DNA of 46,962 nucleotides from Verrucomicrobiia bacterium. Lineage in GTDB: Bacteria > Verrucomicrobiota > Verrucomicrobiia > Verrucomicrobiales > DEV007. This document shows, one piece after another, positions 1 through 9,129 of this stretch. How positions within the stretch are numbered: the first letter of the stretch is position 1; every line of letters starts with the position of its first letter. The position numbers were made by a program, and so were the translations under genes. The stretch covers positions 1 through 46,962 of the forward strand of contig JAGROY010000120.1 in NCBI GenBank assembly GCA_020439995.1, written 5' to 3'. The notes under the pieces are model-generated. The model was not told the origin of the DNA. It searched no databases and saw nothing but the letters and a program-made list of their open reading frames with translations.

Positions 1-1130
1 TCGCCGTCCGTGTCCGCTCGATTAGGGTTCGTGCCTACAGCCAATTCCGAGCTGTCAGAGAGCCCGTCGCCATCAGTGTCCGTTACGAGCGGATTCGTCC
101 CGGTGTCTTCCTTACCTATAAAAACTCCCGATCCAGATTCCACCGCATCGGCGAGACCATCTGAATCGCTGTCCGATTCCGTGGGATCTGTGCCCAACTG
201 AAATTCCTTCAAGTCGGAAAGGCCGTCGCCATCCGAATCCTGATCGGTATTCGCCACGGTATCGTCTAAATCAAACCGCTCTTCCCAGACCTTAGGCAAT
301 CCATCAGCGTCATCATCTTCGAGCACCGTGCCTAAAGACAGCCCTTCACCATCATTGTAAAGCTCCGCGATCTCCACTTCCGTCAAGGCACGTTTCCAAA
401 CGGCAACTTCATCGATGCAGCCTTCCCAGCGAGAGCGAGGGCCTCCCTTCAAACCAGAAGCAGTTTGAGTGTTTCCAAAAACCAGGCGCGTATCTCCGCT
501 CCAACCCGATCGGGCGGTCGAGACGCCAGCTAACTCCGCCACTCTACCGTCCACATAGACGGCCAAAGTAAAATCGGCACCTTTCTGGACGATCACTACG
601 TGGTGCCATTGATCGCCAGCCTGTTCCTGATCATTCGGAAAACGGGCATTCGTAACAAAGGTTGCGCGGCCCCGCACGTTGCTAGAACTGCCCTGTCGAT
701 AAAAATACGATAATCCCCAGCCATACTCGCCACCCTTTGAAATCAACTCTCCATCATCGTCGCGGCTCAATGCGCTCGCCCGCACCCAAGCGGACATCGA
801 GAAATCGTCCACTGTTTCCAGTCCGCCAGCGTCGGATTCTGCAATATCAACATTCAGCGCTGAAGTCAGCTCGTCAATCACTGTGACCACGGGCTGCCCG
901 GCTCCTACCACCAGGCTTTTCCCAAGCTTACCTTCCGTGAAGGTCGCATGCCCGAATTCCGGTCTGCCATGAAACCCTCCAACGGAATCTGATAGATGAT
1001 CATCAAAGGACCAGTAAGCTGCGAGATCCATTTGAACGTCGGCATTCGCAGGAACTACGATTGCGGTAGCAATGACAATCATCAGCACGCAATAATTCCT
1101 CAATTTTTCGCGTGAGATGAATGGGTTCAT
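1..1130 (-). CDS. Secreted LamG-like protein with calcium-binding (TSP3-type) repeats, partial
   Basis: The frame runs off the left edge, so the C-terminus is missing; 376 codons are visible. The chosen ATG gives a short basic start followed by a hydrophobic stretch ending near VPANA, a good Sec signal peptide. Residues about 35-265 resemble a LamG/concanavalin-like domain: AYWSFDDHLSDSVGG at the start, FSMSAWVRA, WHHVVIVQKG, then FIDEV-like CIDEVAVWKRALTEVEI near the end. After that come Asp-rich units such as DSDGDGLSDLKEFQLGTDP and DTDGDGLSDSSELAVGTNP, which match thrombospondin type 3-like calcium-binding repeats. Such proteins are exported and usually bind glycans or act as surface scaffolds; the ligand cannot be told. 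It lies 50 bp downstream of the acetyltransferase gene on the same strand. Confidence 0.85.
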   Translation of the reverse strand, partial: MNPFISREKLRNYCVLMIVIATAIVVPANADVQMDLAAYWSFDDHLSDSVGGFHGRPEFGHATFTEGKLGKSLVVGAGQPVVTVIDELTSALNVDIAESDAGGLETVDDFSMSAWVRASALSRDDDGELISKGGEYGWGLSYFYRQGSSSNVRGRATFVTNARFPNDQEQAGDQWHHVVIVQKGADFTLAVYVDGRVAELAGVSTARSGWSGDTRLVFGNTQTASGLKGGPRSRWEGCIDEVAVWKRALTEVEIAELYNDGEGLSLGTVLEDDDADGLPKVWEERFDLDDTVANTDQDSDGDGLSDLKEFQLGTDPTESDSDSDGLADAVESGSGVFIGKEDTGTNPLVTDTDGDGLSDSSELAVGTNPNRADTDG

Positions 1131-1180
1131 GCTCGGCATTCTGGCGGTTTTCACAGAGGAATGCACGCACGAATCGGCGC

Positions 1181-1975
1181 TCATCCACCTTGCTTCCACA
1201 AAGTTACCACGGTCTGGTTATCGAAACCTGCGCGGCGGCAATTCTGGTGGCTCTGGCTGCCTGCGACGACATCGGTAAAGATGCGTTCAAGTTCGAGGCC
1301 GCGAGCATCGAGGATGCGGGCACGGAGTAGTGCGGAATGGCAGCCTCTGTTGCGGAAATCGGGGAGTGTGAATGCGTTGGCGAGGAGGCCCTGATTTTCG
1401 TCAACATAGAGCGTGGCCCATGCACAGGCCTGGCCATCGCAGGTGGCAATGAATGTGCGAAAAGTTTCTGTGCAATAGAATTGCCGACGTTCCTTCCAGG
1501 TTTCCGCATCGCAGGTGACGCCGCTTGTTTTGAGCAGTTCCAGGAAATCGTCCGCACGGTCTTCTTCCCAGCTTTCGACCTGAACTCCTGCAATGGGCGC
1601 GCCCGGCTCGACGTCTGCGGGAGCAAGGTTCAGGTAGGTGATCGCCTCGGCTGCACTGATGTCGTTTTCAATCAAGGATGCGACGACTTCGGGATATAGA
1701 TCGTCTGATGAAATATCGAACTGCGGCTGTTGCCCGTGTTCCTCGAACAGCGAAAGAATTTCTGTCAGGTGGGAGATGGTGTCCCCGCAGTATCCCAGGA
1801 CGCGGTTGCACATGGGATTGCCAGGCCTGGCAGGATCCACGATGGCGATCGCCTTGCCAAATCGGAACCGCTCACACTTTGATGGCAGCGGCGTATTGAG
1901 CGAACGTGCAGCGTTGAAGAACGCGTAGTCGGCGATCAGTTGGAGGGGCAGGGAAACTGGGCTGGATGGGCTCAT
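1181..1975 (-). CDS. GNAT family N-acetyltransferase
   Basis: The 264-residue product has a GNAT fold in its C-terminal half. The acetyl-CoA-binding motif A region is visible as FTLPDFRNRGCHSALLRARI, where R-N-R-G-C-H takes the place of the usual R-x-x-G-x-G/A. It is followed by the typical helix and the closing strand around CRRAGFDNQTVVTLWK. The N-terminal half (about 1-130) is not recognisable and may be a degenerate first GNAT domain. The reading frame extends 44 codons further upstream, but the ATG at 1975 is preferred because the family-like sequence begins there. No signal peptide is seen, so it is cytoplasmic. The substrate is unknown: small molecule, antibiotic or protein are all possible. 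Confidence 0.8.
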   Translation of the reverse strand: MSPSSPVSLPLQLIADYAFFNAARSLNTPLPSKCERFRFGKAIAIVDPARPGNPMCNRVLGYCGDTISHLTEILSLFEEHGQQPQFDISSDDLYPEVVASLIENDISAAEAITYLNLAPADVEPGAPIAGVQVESWEEDRADDFLELLKTSGVTCDAETWKERRQFYCTETFRTFIATCDGQACAWATLYVDENQGLLANAFTLPDFRNRGCHSALLRARILDARGLELERIFTDVVAGSQSHQNCRRAGFDNQTVVTLWKQGG

Positions 1976-2125
1976 TCGCTTTTCTAACACAGGTGGGAGA
2001 GTATATCCACATGCGAAGCGAGTATCTGTGACGACATGTTCGTCATAGACAAATGAGCGCAGATCAGTTACCGCAACACCGTTTAGCGACTTTAGATAGA
2101 TACACAAGCTTCGAGGTTGGTAATG

Positions 2126-5100
2126 TTATGGCATTCCGGGTGATCCGCCGGCGGTTGCGGATGCCTTCCAGCTGCCGGGCAGGGACAAGTTTGCACGGGA
2201 GCCAGGCGAGCGCAGCTCAAGTGAGGGGCCGTCGCCGTCCGCTTCTTTAGGCCACGGTGATTTGTCGTCGTATCGAATGCTGTGAAGGATGCTGCCGCCG
2301 GCATCGACGAGCTGGAGTGTGTCCCCGCTGTTTGCGAGCTTTCCTTCAAACTCGCCGGCGATGGTCGCAGAGGTGCCGTAGCGGGCGATGAATGCGGCAC
2401 GGTCATTGACCAGGACGCAGCGGCCGTTGGGCGGCAGCAGAGCGGCAGAGCCTGGCAGGATGACAACGGAAATGCCGCCGGTGATCTGGGTGACGGCAAG
2501 GTTGATCGTTTCATCGCTGGTGTTGGCCAGTTCGATGAATTCAAAAGCGTCCGCATCAGTGTGGCCGGCGGTTTTTTCTGCTTCGGTTGGTTCGGTGGGG
2601 TGGTAGTGGATCTCTGAAAGTGTGAGGTTTGCGGTGCTGGCTGGGGTGCCGTTTGAGCCGTTGGCGAGCCGTACCATCCGGCTCCATTGGCTGCTCATAT
2701 TCGCCCTGGCTACAATGTTAGGCAGAGCGGCTGACTCATCGATGGGAATGGCGGTGCCGGATTCCACAACTCCCGCAGCGAGCTGTGGTTCCATCAGCAT
2801 GTCCGAGCTGGCAAGATAGTCGTTCAAGGCATGAATCGCGAGCACGTTGTTGCCGTCACGCAGTAGTCGAACGTGCGACGAGACATCGAAGTCGACGAAT
2901 TCCAGTGCTGCATCGTCATCGTGTTTGCCGCCAGATTGCGCATTCCACGTGAGGACTTCTGGCGCGTTGGCCCGGCAGATTTCTTTGCCGTTGAGATAGG
3001 CGACAAAGCCGTCATCATACCGCATGCGCAGAACCATGCGCTGGTATGCTGTCCCACCGCTGACTGGAAACGTGTAACGCAGGTAGGCGGTAGTATTGAT
3101 TTGCGCAGCGACAGCCTGGAGGTTCAGGCCGATGTAATCGTGATAAAGTGTGCCGGTTGATCCGCGCGCTTTGGTTTCGTATCCCGCTGCGCCGCGCCCC
3201 TGCATCCAGCGGGAGTCGTCGAATGAAGGATCGATCCAGCGGTTGCCAAGTGATGCATCGCCGGGGACGATCGCACGCAGGGGTGCCTTCGACAAGAGCG
3301 TGGTGTAGGCGATTTTTTCCGCCGTAGCTTGCTTTGCTCCAGCGATGGGATGCCCGTTGTCGCCACGGGGATCGGTGCCGTCGACCGTGTAGATTATGGT
3401 AGCGTCAGGGTTGTCATTGAGGAAGTAGATGCCGTCCGGGCGCAGGGTGATTTCCGGTGCCGTGATCGCTTGCGTAGCCGGGCCGGGATACAATGGGGCG
3501 GGCACGATTCGCGAGCGGGTGGAGCCATCGGCAAATCGTCTGGCCGAGCGAAGTTGGTCAATGGCGATTTCGTGACGCTGTTCGAAAAAGTCGTAGATGT
3601 TCTGAATCTCATTGCGCCAGATGGTGCGTGTGAGTGGTCGGGCTCCGCCCCAGCGGGCGGATTCGGCGATGATTGCCCGATCAATTTGAGAAACTCTGCG
3701 GTTGAGGCGAGCCCGGCATATTTCCGGCGAAAGCAACCCGCCCGGAGCAAAGGCCTCGGCGCTGCGTGCCTGGAATGCAGCAAGGTAGGATTCGGATGCC
3801 ATCAGCTGCTGGTGAATCCATTGCGGGTTGCTGGTTTCGATATTCTCTCCCGCTGAAAAGGGCCCGGTGCGGTCGACTTCCAGAGAGTCCGCCACTCCCA
3901 TGGCGTGTTCAAAATCGTGACAAAAATACTGGAATCCGAACTCGCCCGTCCGTTTCCACAGTCCGAACCAGTTGCGGCAAGTGCTGTTGTTTGCATAGCG
4001 CGTGATCGGGCCATCCCACATCCCGGTATAGAAAACGATGAGCATGTAGTCGATTAAGTTGGCTTCATCCACATAGACGGGCAGCGCCTCGTTGCGAATG
4101 CCGTCGGGATCGCACCCGCGCAGTTGTTGATATAGCGCCTCTCGTTCCATGGCATCACGGGAGGCTGCCAGGCGCCGGGCCAGGCTCCACATTTTCTCCC
4201 AGCCGTCCAGGTCGCCATCGGTCGCTTCGATGGAGTGACCGCTGGATTTTACGGTATCGAAATCACTTTCCTCACCACCGAAGTAAGTGCTCCCGTAGGC
4301 GGCTTCGGCGTGCTCCTGGGTCTGGTAGATGCCCCAGTAGAGGCCGTTGATGTATAAATGGTAGTAGCGACTGCGTGTGTAGGTGCGGCCCATGTCCCGC
4401 TGCGTGTCCCGGGCGAATACTTCACGGACAAAGCTGTTTTCGGTGCTCTGCTCGTACGACCACGAGTAGTTCTGTGCGGTGCGGAGATCGATATCTTCGA
4501 ACGCCTTGGCACCCTCGTCTCCGAAGAGCGGGTAGCGTAGTTTTCCTTCGCCATATTGTTTGCGAAAGTAGAGCCGCATGGCGTGTTTTGGATTGGCTTC
4601 GCTGCGACTGGCACCACCGCGGATCCGGACACCGCAGTTGATCTGGAAACCTTTTTCTTCGCCCGATGGATCAAGTAGTTCAACGGAAAGTGGACGTTCC
4701 CAGTCAGAGCCACGGTTCTGGCTGCGACTCCAGATTCCATCGCGTCCCCAAAAGTTCGCCGAATCGGTGACGAGCGACAGCGAGGGCAAATCCAGCAGTG
4801 CTTCGACCAGTTTTTCGTGCGTGGTACCAATCGTTTTTGGATCGTGCATGCCATAGCTGGTGCTGCCACCGCGACGTGAGCTGAGCCGCGATGGCCAGCC
4901 TGCTGGAGCCTTGTTTGCCTGACGCGCCACAGCATCTGGAAACAGAAAGGATTGAGTGTGCGTCGCACTCGATTGCTTTCCGGGGACGCCGAAAGCGATC
5001 GCGCGCACGACCGTTGTTGCGGGAATGGGAATGGCGCCGCGGTACAATTGACCGGTCGATTCCGTGGGCGTGGTGCCATCCAGAGTGTAGCGGATTTTTG

Positions 5101-5731
5101 CCCCCTTCGCGGCTTTCAGTGCCAGTCGAAACGGCTTGGTGAAAAAGCCGTGCTGCTGGGAAAATACCGGAACGCGCAAGGCTATGGTGTCGACTGCATC
5201 CGCGTTCGGTGCTCCGGGCGTGGCTTCGGCCAGCAACACCGGGCGGCCACCGCTTGCTGGCTTGCCATTGGAGAAGGGGAGGCCGAACGACTGGCCATTT
5301 TCAAGAGGCGGCATTTCTGGCCCTAGCGATGACACCAATTTTCCCGCAGGGTCGAAGAGGCCAACATAGTCGCCCGACGCCGAAAGTTTAAAATTTGCGT
5401 GCAACTCGCCCGCGTTGTCAGATTGCCGATTCTTGCCCGATGCGAAGACGATCAAAAACGAACCAGGAGCGATGGCAATGTCAGGGAGCTTCCACTGATC
5501 CGGCTTGCTGGCGTCATCACTCAGGGAATAACCGCCAAGCTGAACGGGAGCTGAACCATTGTTGAAAAGTTCGACCCAGTCCGGTGATTCGCCGTCAGAG
5601 TCCTTCAGGCCGCCGCGATTTACCGGAACCATTTCTGAGAGAATGACTTCGCCTCCTGCCGTCAGGGTTGCAACCAGCCAGGCTACCGAGAACAGGGAAC
5701 CCCACCATCTATGCGTTCTTCCAAAAAACAT
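2126..5731 (-). CDS. Giant secreted lamin-tail/chitobiase-like/CotH kinase family surface protein
   Basis: This is a 1,201-residue exported protein. The ATG at 5731 gives a proper signal peptide (WWGSLFSVAWLVATLTAGG); the open frame continues 34 codons upstream but without a signal. Approximate order of modules: lamin-tail domain (LTD) 28-135; chitobiase C-terminal/FN3-like module 190-260 (IRYTLDGTTPTESTG); CotH-type region 300-720, including HLYINGLYWGIYQ and the FCHDFEH segment expected to hold a metal-binding Asp; second chitobiase-like module near 765-800 (IIYTVDGTDP); galactose-binding-like beta-sandwich about 830-985 (RYDDGFVAYLNGKE); second LTD 1035-1190. CotH proteins include protein kinases of spore coats, but this architecture is common in non-sporulating Verrucomicrobiota and Planctomycetota and its role there is not established. 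It is a paralogue of the gene at 19230-23087, which carries the galactose-binding-like module at a different place. Confidence 0.85.
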   Translation of the reverse strand: MFFGRTHRWWGSLFSVAWLVATLTAGGEVILSEMVPVNRGGLKDSDGESPDWVELFNNGSAPVQLGGYSLSDDASKPDQWKLPDIAIAPGSFLIVFASGKNRQSDNAGELHANFKLSASGDYVGLFDPAGKLVSSLGPEMPPLENGQSFGLPFSNGKPASGGRPVLLAEATPGAPNADAVDTIALRVPVFSQQHGFFTKPFRLALKAAKGAKIRYTLDGTTPTESTGQLYRGAIPIPATTVVRAIAFGVPGKQSSATHTQSFLFPDAVARQANKAPAGWPSRLSSRRGGSTSYGMHDPKTIGTTHEKLVEALLDLPSLSLVTDSANFWGRDGIWSRSQNRGSDWERPLSVELLDPSGEEKGFQINCGVRIRGGASRSEANPKHAMRLYFRKQYGEGKLRYPLFGDEGAKAFEDIDLRTAQNYSWSYEQSTENSFVREVFARDTQRDMGRTYTRSRYYHLYINGLYWGIYQTQEHAEAAYGSTYFGGEESDFDTVKSSGHSIEATDGDLDGWEKMWSLARRLAASRDAMEREALYQQLRGCDPDGIRNEALPVYVDEANLIDYMLIVFYTGMWDGPITRYANNSTCRNWFGLWKRTGEFGFQYFCHDFEHAMGVADSLEVDRTGPFSAGENIETSNPQWIHQQLMASESYLAAFQARSAEAFAPGGLLSPEICRARLNRRVSQIDRAIIAESARWGGARPLTRTIWRNEIQNIYDFFEQRHEIAIDQLRSARRFADGSTRSRIVPAPLYPGPATQAITAPEITLRPDGIYFLNDNPDATIIYTVDGTDPRGDNGHPIAGAKQATAEKIAYTTLLSKAPLRAIVPGDASLGNRWIDPSFDDSRWMQGRGAAGYETKARGSTGTLYHDYIGLNLQAVAAQINTTAYLRYTFPVSGGTAYQRMVLRMRYDDGFVAYLNGKEICRANAPEVLTWNAQSGGKHDDDAALEFVDFDVSSHVRLLRDGNNVLAIHALNDYLASSDMLMEPQLAAGVVESGTAIPIDESAALPNIVARANMSSQWSRMVRLANGSNGTPASTANLTLSEIHYHPTEPTEAEKTAGHTDADAFEFIELANTSDETINLAVTQITGGISVVILPGSAALLPPNGRCVLVNDRAAFIARYGTSATIAGEFEGKLANSGDTLQLVDAGGSILHSIRYDDKSPWPKEADGDGPSLELRSPGSRANLSLPGSWKASATAGGSPGMP

Positions 5732-5933
5732 GGATCTACTATAAGCATTTTCGGCAGCGAATGGCACTTTGAAAATATCCCTTGCCTCCCAGTCAACGGA
5801 AACAATTGCGGCTGTGGACATCTTTTTTGACAAGGATTGAAATTTACATCGTCAATGCATTTTTTACGTGCGCCGACCTTTGAATCACGCTACGATCATC
5901 AACCAGAGCCTACCTTTAACCAGTCGAGCAAGT

Positions 5934-7376
5934 ATGAGCGAATCGGATCAGACGGACAAAAAAGAGTCTCCATGGGTGATAGTGAATTGCCCCTCGTGTG
6001 AGAAAAAGATCAAGCTTCCAAAAGACAAAGTGGGGGCTGCGAAATTCAAATGTCCGCTTTGCGCTGAGAAGATCTCAGTGACATTGCCTTCTGCTGAGAA
6101 GAAAGCGGCGCCGGACAAGAGGGCCGCCAGTCCAGCGCCTGCTGAACCTGTCGACCTGATCGGACAGGCAAATCCTGAGGTCGATGAAGATGAGGAGAAC
6201 AAGGGGTTCTTGTCCAGGATCCGGGGAGTCGATGATGAGCCGCGTCATGAGGATGAGGGGGAAATCATGGAGAAGGATGGGCAACAGGTAGTGAAACGCC
6301 GCAGGCGCGTCCGAAAAAAGAAAAAGGCCGATGCAGGGCCAAACTGGGAATCCGAATCAAATGATGACGACAAGCCGAATCGCGATGAGGAATACTCTTA
6401 CGTTGTCGATACGGAGATCGACGACGAAGGCAATGTCGTGGAGGTGCGCCGCCGGGTGAAGTCTGACCAGAAAAAGACGACGTATGAGAAGTTTTCGAAG
6501 AACATGGGCAAGGTCTTCGTGGGCTTCTCCGTGCTGACGGCTGTGGTGCTTGTCGGAGCAGTAGCCTACATTATGAAGACCGGTGGCAAAAGTGAAGGCC
6601 CGGACCAGACAGTGGTGGAGAAGCGGGATGCCGGCGAGATTACGACTGAGATCACCAACGAAGCCATGGCTGTCATCAATTCATATCTCACGGCGAACAC
6701 TTGGACCGAGCGGGTAGCACTGGTGCGGAATCCGACGGAGGTGCGTCCTCTGATGGAGGCCTACTACGAAAAGCACGGCTATCAGCGCCGTGAAGGAGCC
6801 ACGGTGATCGAGCAGGACGGGATACAGGCGGCCCGCAGAGAGCAAGTGGTGCGCCCGGAGCAATCGGATGTGTTGGACGCCGTTTTTATCGCGGTATCGT
6901 TTCCAGCCGGCGACTACGAGGATTTCGCTCTGGATGGGAAGCTGCTTCCTAACTACCAGTATTTCGCACTGGAGCGGAAGCGGCTTCCTGGCACGAACAA
7001 CAAGTTCGAATACCTGATCGACTGGGAAAGCACCGAGCGCTATCGGGCAGTCTCTGCGGAGAGCTTCAAAGATTTAAAGGAGCCAGGATCCGAGGCAGAG
7101 TTTCGCGTTTCGCTGCAAGGGCAGGGCACCTTCTTCCAGCCTCCGTTCGATGCCGAAGAATGGAGATGCTATGCTATCACCTACCCAGGTGACCCAGATT
7201 TCCAGTTCTTCGGCTACACGAAGAGAGGAACTAAGATCGATCAGGATGTACTCGAACTCTTCGTTGCCAGCGGTCGGCCAGCTCCAATCATCAAAGTGGC
7301 TTACCCGAAGGGCAAGGTATACGACTCGGTGTGCGTTGAGATCACGGAGTTGGTAATGTCGACTTGGTTCAAGTAA
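5934..7376 (+). CDS. Zinc-ribbon, single-pass membrane protein of unknown function
   Basis: The 480-residue product starts, from the ATG chosen here, directly before a zinc ribbon with C19-x2-C22 and C40-x2-C43, resembling the MJ0042-type ribbon. It continues through a long charged, low-complexity stretch (about 50-185, Lys/Arg and Asp/Glu rich, with an RRRRRVRKKKK-like patch) and one transmembrane helix near 192-213 (VFVGFSVLTAVVLVGAVAYIM). The remaining about 260 residues should be extracytoplasmic. That domain resembles the product of 34557-35621: both have an ER-x3-R-[ND]-P-x2-V-x-PLM-x2-YY segment, a later DWE segment, an EFRV strand, and an end with VEIT. The layout, cytoplasmic ribbon plus membrane helix plus outer domain, suggests sensing or assembly, but this is only inference. 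An in-frame start 66 nt upstream exists but adds unlikely sequence. Confidence 0.8.
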   Translation: MSESDQTDKKESPWVIVNCPSCEKKIKLPKDKVGAAKFKCPLCAEKISVTLPSAEKKAAPDKRAASPAPAEPVDLIGQANPEVDEDEENKGFLSRIRGVDDEPRHEDEGEIMEKDGQQVVKRRRRVRKKKKADAGPNWESESNDDDKPNRDEEYSYVVDTEIDDEGNVVEVRRRVKSDQKKTTYEKFSKNMGKVFVGFSVLTAVVLVGAVAYIMKTGGKSEGPDQTVVEKRDAGEITTEITNEAMAVINSYLTANTWTERVALVRNPTEVRPLMEAYYEKHGYQRREGATVIEQDGIQAARREQVVRPEQSDVLDAVFIAVSFPAGDYEDFALDGKLLPNYQYFALERKRLPGTNNKFEYLIDWESTERYRAVSAESFKDLKEPGSEAEFRVSLQGQGTFFQPPFDAEEWRCYAITYPGDPDFQFFGYTKRGTKIDQDVLELFVASGRPAPIIKVAYPKGKVYDSVCVEITELVMSTWFK

Positions 7377-7418
7377 CGATTCAGCGATCGGGGATCGAAC
7401 CCAGTTCTCCGAAGTTGC

Positions 7419-8987
7419 CTAGTACGATTTGGCGAAGAAGACCCGGCGGTTGCTGGGTTTTCCCGTATAGAAGCAGGTGCCTTCCTCTGCGAATTCATCT
7501 CCGAACGGAATGCAGCGGATGGTGACTTTGAGATCCTTCTGGATCTGTTCCTCGTCTTCATTGCTGCCCGCCCAGTGGCAAAGGGCAAAGCCTCCGTGGA
7601 TCTCCGGCTGGTTCGGATTCCTGGGCGTGAAGAATGCGTCGAATGCTTCGCGAGTGTCGATCCTGACAATGTTGGCATCACGAAAAGCGCGGGCACGTTC
7701 CAACAGGTTGTCCTGAACGTCCTGCAGGCGTTCGGAAACCGAGCGAATAAAGTCTTCCTTGGGAATGAATTCCTTGTCCTTCGGGCCACGGTCGCGTCGG
7801 GTCACTGCCACCTTGCGGGATTCGATGTCGCGCGGGCCGATTTCGATTCGAAGCGGCACACCTTTCTTGATCCATTCCCAGTTCTTGACACCGCCATTCA
7901 GATCACGGGTGTCCACTTCGACTCGGATCGACTCGCCATGGAATTCCTGCTGGCGCAGCATTTTCGCCAGAGCCTGGCTGGCATCCAGGACACTGTCTTT
8001 ACTGTCTTCCTTCGGAGTGATCGGCAGAATGACAATCTGCGACGGTGCAATTCTAGGAGGCACAATGATTCCATCGTCGTCGCCGTGTGCCATGATCAGC
8101 GTTCCGATCAGGCGGGTGCTCACCCCCCAACTCGTCGTCCAGGCATGCTCGGATTTTCCATCGCGGCCGATGAAATTGATACCCGACGCCTTGGAGAAAT
8201 TCTGTCCGAGGAAGTGTGACGTGCCTGCTTGAATCGCCTTCCGGTCCTGCACCATCGCCTCGATGCACAGTGTCTCATCCGCACCTGGGAAGCGTTCGTT
8301 TTCACTCTTGGCACCCGTCACGACCGGAATCGCCAGATGATCTCGCGCAAATTTTTCATAGACCCCAAGGATCAGCTCCATTTCCGTGATAGCCTCTTCC
8401 CTGGTCTCATGCGCGGTGTGTCCCTCCTGCCAGAGAAACTCCGCCGTGCGCAGGAACAGCCGCGGCCGCATCTCCCAACGCATGACATTTGCCCACTGAT
8501 TGATCAGCAAAGGCAAGTCGCGATACGACTGAACCCATCGCGCAAAGGTCGCGCCAATGATGGTTTCGGATGTCGGACGAATCACGAACGGTTCGGACAG
8601 CTTTCCCTCTGGGATGAGCCGTGTCTTTCCAGTTTCGTCCTTTTCAGCCCGCAGCCGGTGGTGGGTGACGACGGCGCACTCGGTCGCAAATCCCTCAGCG
8701 TGCTCGGCTTCCTTTTCTAGGTAGCTTAGCGGAATCAACAGCGGGAAATACGCGTTCTTGTGGCCGGTTTCCTTGAACATCTGATCCAGCTGGCGCTGGA
8801 TATTTTCCCAGATCCCGTAGCCCCACGGCTTGATTACCATGCATCCACGCACCTCTGAATTCTCCGCCAGATCGGCGGCCTTGATCACTTGCTGATACCA
8901 CTCAGGAAAGTTCTCCTCCCGCGTCGGACTGATCGCGGATTTCGTGTTTTTACCCTGGTTTTGCTGATTTTGCGCTTTCTCGCCCAT
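7419..8987 (-). CDS. proS: Prolyl-tRNA synthetase (archaeal/eukaryote-like type)
   Basis: This cytoplasmic class II aminoacyl-tRNA synthetase charges tRNA(Pro) with proline. The 522-residue product follows the shorter ProS type 3 plan: it starts near REENFPEWYQQVI, goes directly through RGCMVIKPWGYGIWE and motif 2 (around RWEMRPRLFLRTAEFLWQEGHTAH), then motif 3 (around WTTSWGVSTRLIG), an anticodon-binding domain (PRIAPSQIVILPI), and a zinc-binding-like C-terminal domain ending in FFAKSY, with the terminal Tyr typical of this type. There is no bacterial-type editing insertion. The frame is open 141 codons further upstream, but that part is unlike ProS and the ATG at 8987 fits the family start. 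It is transcribed divergently from the HTH-MBL gene and convergently with the zinc-ribbon gene. Confidence 0.96.
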   Translation of the reverse strand: MGEKAQNQQNQGKNTKSAISPTREENFPEWYQQVIKAADLAENSEVRGCMVIKPWGYGIWENIQRQLDQMFKETGHKNAYFPLLIPLSYLEKEAEHAEGFATECAVVTHHRLRAEKDETGKTRLIPEGKLSEPFVIRPTSETIIGATFARWVQSYRDLPLLINQWANVMRWEMRPRLFLRTAEFLWQEGHTAHETREEAITEMELILGVYEKFARDHLAIPVVTGAKSENERFPGADETLCIEAMVQDRKAIQAGTSHFLGQNFSKASGINFIGRDGKSEHAWTTSWGVSTRLIGTLIMAHGDDDGIIVPPRIAPSQIVILPITPKEDSKDSVLDASQALAKMLRQQEFHGESIRVEVDTRDLNGGVKNWEWIKKGVPLRIEIGPRDIESRKVAVTRRDRGPKDKEFIPKEDFIRSVSERLQDVQDNLLERARAFRDANIVRIDTREAFDAFFTPRNPNQPEIHGGFALCHWAGSNEDEEQIQKDLKVTIRCIPFGDEFAEEGTCFYTGKPSNRRVFFAKSY

Positions 8988-9080
8988 ATTCGGCGCAAGG
9001 TAGCTGGATTTGGCGGAATTTCCAGAGCCAACATTCGGCCCGATCCAGCACCTTTTGGCTAGCCCACTTTGAGTGGCCAC

Positions 9081-9129
9081 CATACTGGCTCTCGACGCGT
9101 GATGGCGGCTGTGGCAAGCTGCCAGTATG
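9081..9129. promoter_or_regulatory. Perfect 9-bp inverted repeat spanning the start codon of the HTH-MBL gene
   Basis: CATACTGGC at 9081-9089 is matched exactly by GCCAGTATG at 9121-9129, which contains the ATG of the downstream gene; the spacer is 31 nt and itself holds a small TGGCAAGCTGCCA near-palindrome. Because the gene encodes an N-terminal helix-turn-helix-like domain, this could be an operator for self-control. In RNA it could be a hairpin that hides the start codon. The symmetry is seen directly; the function is inferred. Confidence 0.4.

Noticed and set aside
4249..5079. A 276-codon open frame on the minus strand within the CotH-type gene
   Set aside because: It is a shifted-frame shadow, very rich in Arg, Ser, Thr and Pro, with no family resemblance; the 1,201-residue frame is clearly the real one.
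7388..7412. T-loop-like sequence GGTTCGATCCC (minus strand) between the zinc-ribbon gene and proS
   Set aside because: The flanking bases do not pair into a 5-bp T-stem, and no acceptor, D or anticodon arm can be found; most of a tRNA would lie inside proS.
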